Positions 17,801 to 25,863 of a stretch of 64,000 nucleotides of DNA are shown piece after piece. How positions within the stretch are numbered: the first letter of the stretch is position 1; each line of letters opens with the position of its first letter. Below the pieces are notes generated by a model. The model saw only the letters and a program-made list of their open reading frames with translations. It searched no databases and was not told where the DNA came from. The stretch is from Polluticaenibacter yanchengensis (lineage in GTDB: Bacteria > Bacteroidota > Bacteroidia > Chitinophagales > Chitinophagaceae), in assembly GCA_027854065.1 (NCBI GenBank), contig JAQGEF010000014.1, positions 62,001 through 126,000 of the forward strand, written 5' to 3'. Position numbers and translations under genes: made by a program.

Positions 17801-20800
17801 TATTAAACCTGGCGCTGTCGCAATTAGTGTTGGCATAACTTAAAGTATCGCGGTATAATCCTGCAGTATTTACAGATTTCCCGCCAGGTAATATGTAATT
17901 TTCAAATTCACAAACCACTACGGTTTTAGTTTCTGTAGTAATCGGCCTTCTTGAAAGCCTGATCGTAAACAAAACGCTGTCACAGCCATTCTGATACCTT
18001 AAAGTATCTCTGTAGTTACCGCTGTTACGAAGTCTCTTACCGGAAGGTGATACATAATCGACCAACGGATACAGGCACATGAGAGTATCTATTGCGATAT
18101 GCTTAACCGGGTAATTTTCTGTTATCACTAATGTATCAGAGTTGAAGCATCCATTGGCCCCTCTTGCTTTTACCCAATATTTGCCAATCCCGAACACCTT
18201 TACAGAACGGGCTGTTGACCCGTTATGCCATAAATAATTACTCAACCCTGCGGTAGCTGTTAAAACAGCAGAATCCGCAAAACAGATGTCTTTATAAACC
18301 TTACTGATTGTCAAAACAGGCAGCGGTTTTTCTGTAATCGTAACCTGGTTGGAATTAATGGCACAACCATTATTGTTGCTTGCAGCTACTGAGTATATAC
18401 CACCCGCTTTTACCCAGAGTGTAGGAGATGTTGCCCCGTTGCTCCATAGTATATTACTAAAATCAGCAGGAAGTTTTGGATTTAAGAGAACACTATCACC
18501 TGCACAAAAGGAGTTCGTGGTAAGCGTTACCGACGGAAGGGTCGTTTGTGATATAATGACGGTATCCCTTACAATACAATTAGCCAGCCTCACTTCTACC
18601 CAGTATTTACCAGGTAATGTAACATTATAGGTAGGCTGACCTGATCCGTCCTGCCATTTGTAGGATTGAGCGCCTGCCATCTGGGCATTTAAAACATAAG
18701 GTTTTGAGGCACTCATACAAACACTCCTGTTTTGTCCCAAAGGCTTCGATAAGCTCGGTATGGTTACATAAAAAGAGTCTGTAACAGTACAACCATAAAG
18801 CAGGATATTGGCATAATAAACGCCCGGTACTGACACTGAAAAATTAGGCCCGATATAACCGTTTTGCCATACTATTTGTTCACCCTGTCCCCTTGAAGAA
18901 TTTAATGGAACAATATCACCTTCACATAATGCAACCGAAGCAATTCTTGGTTGCAGAGTATTCATGTAAATATTAATGGTATCCCTGGCCACACAATTAT
19001 TATAGTCAACGCGTACGGTATATTGTCTCATCCCATTATGCTGCACGTCAATGGTTGGCGTTGTAGCCCCTGTGTTCCAAACATAGGTAGCTCCTTCAAA
19101 CGAACTCGCATCCAGTGTCATTGAACGAGGGCCTTCACAAAACGACACATCATTGCCAATATTCACGTACGGCCTTGCAGGAATCGTCACATCAATCTCC
19201 CTGATTTCAGACCTGTTACATGATTTATTCGTCACTGTCAATTTCACCTTATATGTTTTTTCAACATCTAAGGCAGGGTAAAAATAGCTTGGTGACACTT
19301 CCGAACTTTTAGCATTATTATGCCCAAAGTTCCATTCGTAGGTAATATCATCTCCGAATGTGGAATAGTTGATAAAACGGACCGCTGTATCTTTAGTACA
19401 ATCGAACTGGTAAAGGAAATTTGAGTTTACCAGGCAGGTAACCATCGGCGAGCACTCTCCCACATGTTTAACAGCTGAAATATTCAGCTTTATATCACCG
19501 TTAACAATGGCATTGCCCGCAATCACAGGTGTTAATACCTGGAGATAGTAACTGCCACGGGTCAAACATTCATAAGTATTTCTTGTTAATGCATCTAATA
19601 CACAACTTTGTTCCTGCATCGCTCCGCAATTACCGGTCATTAACCGGTACTTTATCTGGGATGAAGAAGCATTCGTTGTTTCATCCACATAAACAGTCAC
19701 ATCCAATATCTCATCAGAGTCTACATCTATCCTGAACCAGGATGTTTTGTACTGACTGGTCACGCCTCCTTCCGGGCAGGTAATATTGGGGCCAAACTCC
19801 CCGTAATCGGTACCAATTGTATGACAATTCACCGTGGCCGTTCCTGAAGCGCTGCCAATTCCCTTTAAATTAATCGGCACAGGACTGCCACAATAATCAC
19901 CGACACTTTCTATCACCCGTATATTCGGGAATGCATCTTCATCTGTTGAATTATAGCCGGTTAAAATAATATAATAAGTGCCGGGCGCCACACAGCTTAT
20001 AGAACGGTATTGCCTGGACTCCGAATCATAATAAGTACCGGTATTAATATATTGCAACCCTACACTTGTTGAATCTCCCGCTTTTGTTTCCCTGAACAAC
20101 TGCAGTTGTGAATTATCATAATACCATTGTTTGTTTTTAATCATGCCGATAGCTACCTGGCCTGATTTTGCCACGCTGAATTTATACCAGAGCGTTTTTT
20201 TGGCATAGGTCGAAAATGACTGCACCGGGTCTGTAACATTTACTGTAGCACAGGTAAAATTATCCACCTCGCCATTGTAGACACCGGCAGTTAAATTAGA
20301 ACCGATATTATTTGCCTTAGAATAAAAATCAAATTTTGTAGGCTGATAAATAACAGAGTCAAATAAAATAGATACAGAGATTTGTGTATTAGGTCTGAAA
20401 TGGTTGAAATCATGAGAACCATACCCGTTTCTGTTATTGACCACAATATAATATCTTTCAATTTTAGTATTACAAGGATCCCGGAAAAAACGTAAGTTTT
20501 CGTTAGTGGTACAATACCAGCCTGTATAATTAGTACCAACTGTAGTCAATCCCTGGGTCAGGGTCGAGTCAATCTTACCCTGGTTTTTCAATTCCACCAG
20601 GCTTAGGTGACCATCCTCGTCACTTTTATAAACAACAAAAGGAGGCGAATCTTTTTTCCCTTCCGTTAGCCCGTTTACCTTCACCGTTACCCAACCCGAA
20701 TGCTCCACCACAAATGAATACCATAAATTTCTTTTTATAATAGTAGGATATCCCACCACTCTGTCAGTTGTATAGTTCGCATTATTAATCGTGTCTTTAT

Positions 20801-23800
20801 AAACGGTCGGGTTAATCTCCATATAACAATCCGCTTCTTTAGGATCCGTTGCAAAGGCACCGGTGGTACAATAAAAAATATCACTGCTTGGCGCCAATGC
20901 CGGAAAATCCGGGTGTACATCACCTACTTTACCATTATACCAGGCACTATCCGGAGGTATAACACCAAAGTCATAAGCATTCGTTGCAAAATCAAATCGC
21001 GATACACCCACTTTATCAATATAAATAGTTGGGGCTGTAGATGAACAACCACTTTGTCCACCTTTAAATCCAACGATTGTGTACACACCGGGCTGAAGTT
21101 TACAAATGCTTATTTCATGCCCGTTGTTAGAAGGCACACACTCCTGTACCGGTTTTAAATCAGGAAAATCATTTTTATGTGTCCTGACATCTTTTTCAAA
21201 AAGCTGCACCGTCATTCCCGGTACAGAAATATTCACGAAGCTTTCCTGCGTTGTTTCTATTACCCAGTATGCCACTTTTAAATTCCCATTGGCGCATGCT
21301 TTTATAGGGTGGTTAATGAATGGAGTATCGTTAATACAGTTAAAATTTTCCGTAGGTAAAGTGTAGGTCTGGTATGTAACAGGTACAGCAGCCGTATGTT
21401 GCGCACGTGCCTTCCATTCTATTAAATGAGGCTTATTGGTGCTGGCATCTATACTTGCCAGATCAGGCCGGTTAAATTTGGGTTTCGGACATGCCACGCT
21501 TACAGTAATCGTAATTCTTGTAGGTTTACCAACATGGCCGCCAATTTCAAAGTTGGATATATTTTTAATTAGATCATCATAAGTATTACCCGTACCAAAT
21601 GAGATAACAGTGTACCACCCCGCAGCTAGAGGCGCGCATTCAGAGGAAGCAACATTTCTGGTACATCCCCAACCCGGCACAACTTTCAACCCGGCCTCCC
21701 CATCTACTGAAATCCGGCCTGTAAAAACACCAAAATTGGAAAAATAATTACAATCACCATTTTCATAGATATTAACAATAGCATCATTACTTAAATAAAA
21801 TTCTCTGTAAATAGCTTTGTTTGCCTCTATTCCATTATAACGGCAGGCAGTATAATCCGGGATTGGTATATAATTATCAATACAGGAAAAAGTATCAATA
21901 GCAGAAGTGATTGATCCTGATGGTGCCCCGTTGAAACCGGCAATAATATCACCAAGGTTCTCAGCTTTTGTTGCAGATGAGAATTTTGTTTCAGCTTTAT
22001 AGAAATAAAACGTCGGTTGGTCACCTTGTCCAATATTACCGTCATTCCCGGCAGTCACCAAAGTATATACACCCGGGGTTACACAAAGCTTATCATCATA
22101 ACAATAAGCATAATAATCAAAACATGGTGTAAGCGGCTCTAAGCCCGTTATAAACTCTCCTGCCGCATTAACATTTTGCGCGTTTGCCAATTCTTCCGCA
22201 CTTCCTTTGTACACTTTGTATGTAAGAGGATACGCTTTATTACCTATTACAACTATCCCGTTTTTGTCCACTACAAATTCCCTGTAAATGGCCCTGTTAA
22301 ATGCAGAGGAGCCTGTACATATCTGCCCGTCCGGCATTACTGTTTTATCACAACCCAATACGTCACTTACAGACTGATAAGTAGTATTGTATTCAAGCGG
22401 TACCTTTTTATTAATACTATCGATCGCATATGGCTTATTCAAAGAAAACTTATTGATCGAAAAGCTTTTGTATGCAGTATAATACGCATTAATAGTAGAA
22501 CCCAATTGTCGCATTAAACACAAAGGACTGCCGGAATTGTATAAACTGCCGTAATAATACCTGTTAAACGGTTCTTCAAAGTTCACACCCAAAACCTGGA
22601 CAAGATATTCTCCCTTAGTTAAGCAATCAAGTGTAACATATGCAGAACCAAAATGTACTGAATCCGTAGCTACTAATACAGGACAAGCAACATCTAATTC
22701 CTTTTTAAAAACCCGGAGCACTAAATTATACCCGCAGGTACTATTGAAATTAAATGTTATCTTATGAGGTTCATCCAGTTTAAACGTATAATACTGGCTC
22801 AGGTTATAAGTAGTACCACCAATGATAACACCTGCTTCAGGGAAAATAGAAGTACAAACAGAATTTTCAGACTTTGCGTTACATGCGAACATGTCACTCT
22901 TATTAATATACTGTACCGGCGTGGTCACATTTATCAAACCCAGGTCATTGGCAGGATTGATTGATGTCAGCGGCTCAAACCCTTTGGTAGGCACAACACC
23001 TAAAGTATTTATCGCAATCCTGACAGGAGAAATAAAATCACTCTTTACAAAAAACTGGATAGAATACGTGGTGCTAACCTCCAGTTCATTACAGTTATAG
23101 TGCTTTAAGGTAGGATAATAACCATTACTATTAGCTTTTAAGTTGACACAGGCATCAATTAAAGTCAGCTTGTCCACACCATCTGCCTTCGCATCCCCTT
23201 TGTATAAGTTATATCCGAATATAGCATCAGGATAATTAAAATTACCGTTCGGAGAAGCAGAAAGAATGCTCAAAGCATCGAAATAACCGGCTGTAGTAAA
23301 GGTAAACCATGCCGTTTTATTATAGAGATCAGCATCTGGTAAGCCGGTACATTTTTCTGATTGACTCTTTATAGATAAACACTCTGTATCAAAATCAATC
23401 GCTCTTACACCAGCAGACAAGTTACCAAATTCATGCGGGCTTTCCGGGTTATCAAAATTGCTCCCCGAAGGATAGTCAACTTCCACATCTATAATAACAC
23501 TTCCCTTTGCAACAGCTTTGGCAGATACCTGGATGTAGTAAACACCCTTTTCCACGCAAGGATGGAAAGTATTACCAAACGTTGCTATTGGTGTCAGTTT
23601 CGTACTTAATTTTCCGTTATTTATAGTGCAATCGTCACTTTTATAAACAGCAAACCCAACATCTCCTGCCGTCACTTCCACATCATCCTGCGATAATGTC
23701 ACCCTGATACTTCTCGTATTTGCCAGTGTAAATTTATACCAGACACTTTTACTATTCAAACTGGCAACCAATATTGCCGGTGCAAATGTTTCACCGGGCA

Positions 23801-24002
23801 CAACTGTTGCATTGGTAATATCAAATTTACCGGTTCCAAACTTACCCACCCCATATCCATCATCAGAAATAGTGATTGCAGTGGCATTACTGCAATTATC
23901 ATTGGCAGGTACCTGCCCAAACACACTTACATTAAAGAATAATGCAAGTAACAATATAATTACCCTTAAACCGGATTGAGACTTTATATTAAACCAACAC
24001 AT
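14814..24002 (-). CDS. Giant T9SS type B (gliding C-terminal domain) adhesin-like surface protein
   Basis: 3062 residues from the ATG at 24002 (a TTG 18 bp upstream is less likely). Signal peptide to NVSVFGQ. About 25-1510: eight or nine beta-sandwich modules of the PPC-like kind, beginning PANDNCSNA and marked by lines such as KTLWYKFSVAKSGQ. About 1525-1600: a PKD domain (YEWNFGHNN). About 1605-1965: Ig-like modules with VWNTGATTPT or SNGATSPTLWV. About 1968-2723: fourteen 54-residue Cys/Asp repeats. About 2725-2970: PKD domains (YLWNFGNGETS). The last 90 residues are the gliding-motility C-terminal domain (IPNAFSPNGDGKNDVF, IFNRYGELIWEG), the T9SS type B signal. It should be displayed on the cell surface, as SprB-like adhesins are. 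It follows plsC after 88 bp. Confidence 0.9.
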   Translation of the reverse strand: MCWFNIKSQSGLRVIILLLALFFNVSVFGQVPANDNCSNATAITISDDGYGVGKFGTGKFDITNATVVPGETFAPAILVASLNSKSVWYKFTLANTRSIRVTLSQDDVEVTAGDVGFAVYKSDDCTINNGKLSTKLTPIATFGNTFHPCVEKGVYYIQVSAKAVAKGSVIIDVEVDYPSGSNFDNPESPHEFGNLSAGVRAIDFDTECLSIKSQSEKCTGLPDADLYNKTAWFTFTTAGYFDALSILSASPNGNFNYPDAIFGYNLYKGDAKADGVDKLTLIDACVNLKANSNGYYPTLKHYNCNELEVSTTYSIQFFVKSDFISPVRIAINTLGVVPTKGFEPLTSINPANDLGLINVTTPVQYINKSDMFACNAKSENSVCTSIFPEAGVIIGGTTYNLSQYYTFKLDEPHKITFNFNSTCGYNLVLRVFKKELDVACPVLVATDSVHFGSAYVTLDCLTKGEYLVQVLGVNFEEPFNRYYYGSLYNSGSPLCLMRQLGSTINAYYTAYKSFSINKFSLNKPYAIDSINKKVPLEYNTTYQSVSDVLGCDKTVMPDGQICTGSSAFNRAIYREFVVDKNGIVVIGNKAYPLTYKVYKGSAEELANAQNVNAAGEFITGLEPLTPCFDYYAYCYDDKLCVTPGVYTLVTAGNDGNIGQGDQPTFYFYKAETKFSSATKAENLGDIIAGFNGAPSGSITSAIDTFSCIDNYIPIPDYTACRYNGIEANKAIYREFYLSNDAIVNIYENGDCNYFSNFGVFTGRISVDGEAGLKVVPGWGCTRNVASSECAPLAAGWYTVISFGTGNTYDDLIKNISNFEIGGHVGKPTRITITVSVACPKPKFNRPDLASIDASTNKPHLIEWKARAQHTAAVPVTYQTYTLPTENFNCINDTPFINHPIKACANGNLKVAYWVIETTQESFVNISVPGMTVQLFEKDVRTHKNDFPDLKPVQECVPSNNGHEISICKLQPGVYTIVGFKGGQSGCSSTAPTIYIDKVGVSRFDFATNAYDFGVIPPDSAWYNGKVGDVHPDFPALAPSSDIFYCTTGAFATDPKEADCYMEINPTVYKDTINNANYTTDRVVGYPTIIKRNLWYSFVVEHSGWVTVKVNGLTEGKKDSPPFVVYKSDEDGHLSLVELKNQGKIDSTLTQGLTTVGTNYTGWYCTTNENLRFFRDPCNTKIERYYIVVNNRNGYGSHDFNHFRPNTQISVSILFDSVIYQPTKFDFYSKANNIGSNLTAGVYNGEVDNFTCATVNVTDPVQSFSTYAKKTLWYKFSVAKSGQVAIGMIKNKQWYYDNSQLQLFRETKAGDSTSVGLQYINTGTYYDSESRQYRSISCVAPGTYYIILTGYNSTDEDAFPNIRVIESVGDYCGSPVPINLKGIGSASGTATVNCHTIGTDYGEFGPNITCPEGGVTSQYKTSWFRIDVDSDEILDVTVYVDETTNASSSQIKYRLMTGNCGAMQEQSCVLDALTRNTYECLTRGSYYLQVLTPVIAGNAIVNGDIKLNISAVKHVGECSPMVTCLVNSNFLYQFDCTKDTAVRFINYSTFGDDITYEWNFGHNNAKSSEVSPSYFYPALDVEKTYKVKLTVTNKSCNRSEIREIDVTIPARPYVNIGNDVSFCEGPRSMTLDASSFEGATYVWNTGATTPTIDVQHNGMRQYTVRVDYNNCVARDTINIYMNTLQPRIASVALCEGDIVPLNSSRGQGEQIVWQNGYIGPNFSVSVPGVYYANILLYGCTVTDSFYVTIPSLSKPLGQNRSVCMSASKPYVLNAQMAGAQSYKWQDGSGQPTYNVTLPGKYWVEVRLANCIVRDTVIISQTTLPSVTLTTNSFCAGDSVLLNPKLPADFSNILWSNGATSPTLWVKAGGIYSVAASNNNGCAINSNQVTITEKPLPVLTISKVYKDICFADSAVLTATAGLSNYLWHNGSTARSVKVFGIGKYWVKARGANGCFNSDTLVITENYPVKHIAIDTLMCLYPLVDYVSPSGKRLRNSGNYRDTLRYQNGCDSVLFTIRLSRRPITTETKTVVVCEFENYILPGGKSVNTAGLYRDTLSYANTNCDSARFNITITIYRAVKRNIDTTICRGTSFELPYSKRLVNTEGEHRDTIKSVRNNCDSLILIYKVGFFVQKNVVIDTTICEIASYVSPGGKTFNTAGTYSDVLKYVATGCDSVFYTINIKVLPVKREPRPVSICEHASYRLPSGKVITRAGVYSDTLRYSNSTCDSVIYTYTLSIIYPDLKTINANICLNDSYRLPSGIRVNTDGIYLDTLRFVGNGCDSVRYTVNLTVWRPSYRDSSVTICIGNNFKLPLSGRQVNTAGIYNDTLKSVQFNCDSIITRYTITVLDKIRKTIDTTICEIDSYVSPGGKTFNTAGTYSDTLRYVVTGCDSVIYTVNLKVLPVKREPRPVSICEHASYRLPSGKVITQAGVYSDTLRYSNSACDSVIYTYTLSIIYPGLKTINANICLNDSYRLPSGIRVNTDGIYLDTLRFAGNGCDSVRYTVNLTVWRPSYRDSSVTICIGNNFKLPLSGRQVNTAGVYNDTLKSVQFNCDSIITSYRITVMPKLTETLNIDFCEGSAYKSPSGKILNQTGTYADTLRYVVSGCDSVIYAIHLREFKVTRQNINAEICYDQTYTFLSGRVVNTTGIYNDTLRYQVTQCDSLITVYNLLVKQPIQTTETVYKCTGQTHRLPDGRTVNAAGVYTSNVLQSNGCTGTHITTVNYYPPILVTLTASAPSVCYNQNVTITATVSGGNGNPYQYTWTPSGSNTNTMTLTQLKTSATVSLIVNDGCSTPGAAQSLRVEVTLLPDVSFTVRPSAGCMPLTVNMDLKTNATTSYLWNFGNGETSQSPNPVYTYNIPGTYNISVKAKDGFGCENEKLLVNAVTVHDVPIAGFTASPYPGIAFNRRVEFKNESQGAVRYQWQFGNPFATSRDVNPVHVFGDTGLYKVRLIAYNEHNCTDTAYLDYEISGTSAQVHIPNAFSPNGDGKNDVFRIFGLNIVTAKTRIFNRYGELIWEGDTFNGYWNGVHQKTQKDQISGAYVYYIQVDFKNGSSKSYKGTVSLVR
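15835..18100 (-). repeat. Fourteen ~54-residue Cys-Asp-Ser repeats inside the giant protein
   Basis: Each unit follows IC....YxLPSGKxVNTAGxY and then DTLRYxxxxCDSVIY, with two conserved cysteines about 33 residues apart. Thirteen units keep the CDS triplet; the last (15840-15960) has CTG instead. The even spacing and paired cysteines suggest a rod of small disulfide-stabilised beta domains. Confidence 0.85.
16300..17601 (-). repeat. 651-bp internal tandem duplication (four repeat units each)
   Basis: The stretch at about 16332-16950 recurs at about 16983-17601 with an offset of exactly 651 bp (217 codons); for example AATGATACTGTCACAATTAA starts at 16341 and 16992. The copies differ at scattered positions only. 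Each holds four 54-residue units in the same order, so a four-unit block duplicated recently and in frame. Confidence 0.88.
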
Positions 24003-24090
24003 CAGCAGTAGTATTAACAACTTAACAATCGTTAAAATTTGTTAAGGTAATCAATATTACAATTTTTTAAAATAAAAATCAACCCTAATT

Positions 24091-24873
24091 TTAGGGATCA
24101 TTTCTCTCAATAAAGCGCCACATTTTATCAAAAACTTCTGCCTTTAATTCAGCATGCTGTTTCCCGGCAACCTCTACTTCTTCTAAAATATGCATTTCCA
24201 ATTTATTAGGAAGCAAGAAAAAAGGCTTTCCCGCAGGCAATACATAATCAGTATAGCGCATCACTACCGGTATTATTTTTTTATTACAATCCACCGCCAG
24301 CCTGAATGCACCGTCATAGAAGCTTTTCAGAGGCTTACCCGTCCTGTTCCTTGTACCCTCCGGGTATAATGCCATGTTCAGCTTTTCCTTCAGCAAAACA
24401 TTTCGCATATCTATCAGACTTTTCTTTCTGCTCGCATCACTTTTCCTGTCCACCAACACAGAGCCCCTCGTATAGATCCACCCGAACAAAGGCACATAAC
24501 TAAAAGATTTCTTCGCAATCGTTTTGTTGGCACCGGGAAAAAATGGCGTTAGTAACGGCACATCCATTAGCGAACGATGGTTACTGGTAATAACATATTC
24601 CTCTGCCGGGTTATAGTTGTCCTTACCATACACTTTTATAGGGCAGCCAATCAGGTTCAGGAATACCGTCATCCAGATTTTAGCAATAGCTTTAAAAGCC
24701 CTTACACCATATGGTTCAGGAATTAAAAAAGTGAGCCCTACCGGCACTACAACAATAAACATTGTCGTTAAAAAAACAATCAATCCCCAAAAAGCCCATA
24801 TCCTCCCAAACACTTCCACTAAAAAAGAATATTTTGGAGCCGGTAGCTTTATTTGTTCATCTTTCCTGTTCAT
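24091..24873 (-). CDS. plsC: 1-acyl-sn-glycerol-3-phosphate acyltransferase
   Basis: 260 residues with two N-terminal hydrophobic segments (29-52). The catalytic HX4D motif is His99-Asp104 in SNHRSLMDVPLL, and the glycerol-phosphate site is PEGTR at 171-175. It transfers an acyl chain to lysophosphatidic acid to make phosphatidic acid at the inner membrane. The length is normal for PlsC. It starts 9 bp after the ung stop and likely shares its transcript. Confidence 0.93.
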   Translation of the reverse strand: MNRKDEQIKLPAPKYSFLVEVFGRIWAFWGLIVFLTTMFIVVVPVGLTFLIPEPYGVRAFKAIAKIWMTVFLNLIGCPIKVYGKDNYNPAEEYVITSNHRSLMDVPLLTPFFPGANKTIAKKSFSYVPLFGWIYTRGSVLVDRKSDASRKKSLIDMRNVLLKEKLNMALYPEGTRNRTGKPLKSFYDGAFRLAVDCNKKIIPVVMRYTDYVLPAGKPFFLLPNKLEMHILEEVEVAGKQHAELKAEVFDKMWRFIERNDP

Positions 24874-24882
24874 TCCTGCTTA

Positions 24883-25554
24883 TTATAGATGCCAGTCAAT
24901 CGGTAATTGGCCCGTTTCCATTAAGTAATGATTTGCCTGGCTAAAATGCCTGCAACCAAGAAATCCCCGGTGTGCACTTAGCGGAGATGGGTGCGGCGCC
25001 TTTAATATTTTATGCCTGGTCTGGTCTATTAAAACCTGTTTTGCCTGTGCAAAACTACCCCAAAGCAGGAATACTTTGCCAGAACTTTCGTCAGATATTT
25101 TCTTAATAACCGCATCCGTAAACAAGTGCCAGCCAATATTCGCATGGCTATTCGCTTCATTGGCCCTTACTGTAAGGGCAGCGTTTAATAACAATACACC
25201 CTGCTTCGCCCAGTTAGTCAGATCACCGGATCTCGGGATGTCCATCCCAATATCAGTTTTCAATTCCTTATAGATATTCACCAGGGAAGGAGGCACAGCA
25301 ATGCCATCCGGTACACTAAAAGACAATCCCATTGCCTGGTTCGGTCCATGATAAGGGTCCTGGCCAAGTATAATCACTTTTACATTAGCAAAAGGAGTTA
25401 GTTCAAACGCATTAAAAATCTTACTGCCGGCCGGGTAAATCGTTCTTCCAAGCTCACGTTCAGTTTTCAAATGCATTACTATCTGCTTAAAATAAGCCTT
25501 ATCAAACTCATCATGTAATAGTAATTTCCAACTAGCTTCAATTTTAACGTCCAT
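24883..25554 (-). CDS. ung: Uracil-DNA glycosylase (family 1)
   Basis: 223 residues. The catalytic water-activating loop is GQDPYHGP with Asp66, and HPSPLSAHRGF near the C-terminus is the DNA-intercalation and histidine loop. LLLNAALTVR is also diagnostic. It removes uracil from DNA as the first step of base-excision repair. ATG at 25554 gives the usual length; the open frame runs on upstream into repeat R4 but that part is not UNG-like. The plsC gene follows at 9 bp. Confidence 0.96.
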   Translation of the reverse strand: MDVKIEASWKLLLHDEFDKAYFKQIVMHLKTERELGRTIYPAGSKIFNAFELTPFANVKVIILGQDPYHGPNQAMGLSFSVPDGIAVPPSLVNIYKELKTDIGMDIPRSGDLTNWAKQGVLLLNAALTVRANEANSHANIGWHLFTDAVIKKISDESSGKVFLLWGSFAQAKQVLIDQTRHKILKAPHPSPLSAHRGFLGCRHFSQANHYLMETGQLPIDWHL

Positions 25555-25558
25555 AGAG

Positions 25559-25566
25559 CAAATGTA
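25559..25566 (-). promoter_or_regulatory. -7 box TACATTTG directly before ung
   Basis: The minus strand reads TACATTTG and ends 4 nt before the ATG. If used, transcription would begin at or next to the start codon (leaderless mRNA). No -33 element at normal spacing was seen. Confidence 0.4.
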
Positions 25567-25616
25567 AAAAAAAGTTGTTAGTTCATTGAACTTAACCAAT
25601 ACTTTCAGTTTTAAGG

Positions 25617-25769
25617 ATTTGGGGCTCTCAGCTATATGCCTGTATGTAACTTTGGCACGGAGTTCTGCGGGGTTACGTACTCGCCATGCCCTCATTATAA
25701 TAATTAGCTTTCACGGGCTCGTACCAGGCGCAATGCGCGCCTGCCCGCTGTCCTCCGCAGCCCTTGAAC
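25617..25769 (+). repeat. Dispersed intergenic repeat R, copy 4
   Basis: It starts TTTGGGGCTCTCAGC and ends CTGTCCTCCGCAGCCCTTGA; inside it has GTACTCGCCATGCCC and GGGCTCGTACC, plus the palindrome AGGCGCAATGCGCGCCT. It lies between the ung 5' end and the GH31 3' end. The rest of the gap to 25863 is AT-rich with nothing recognised. Confidence 0.75.
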
Positions 25770-25863
25770 AATAGAATCCCTGCTCAACTCCCAATAAAAT
25801 CATACCCGGATTTTATATGATAGTTCCGGCAACAATTCTAAATAGAGCAATCAATAAAAAAGC

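Noticed and set aside
25555..25695. N-terminal extension of ung by 47 residues
   Set aside because: The added residues translate repeat R4 and leader DNA; UNG proteins begin where the ATG at 25554 places it.
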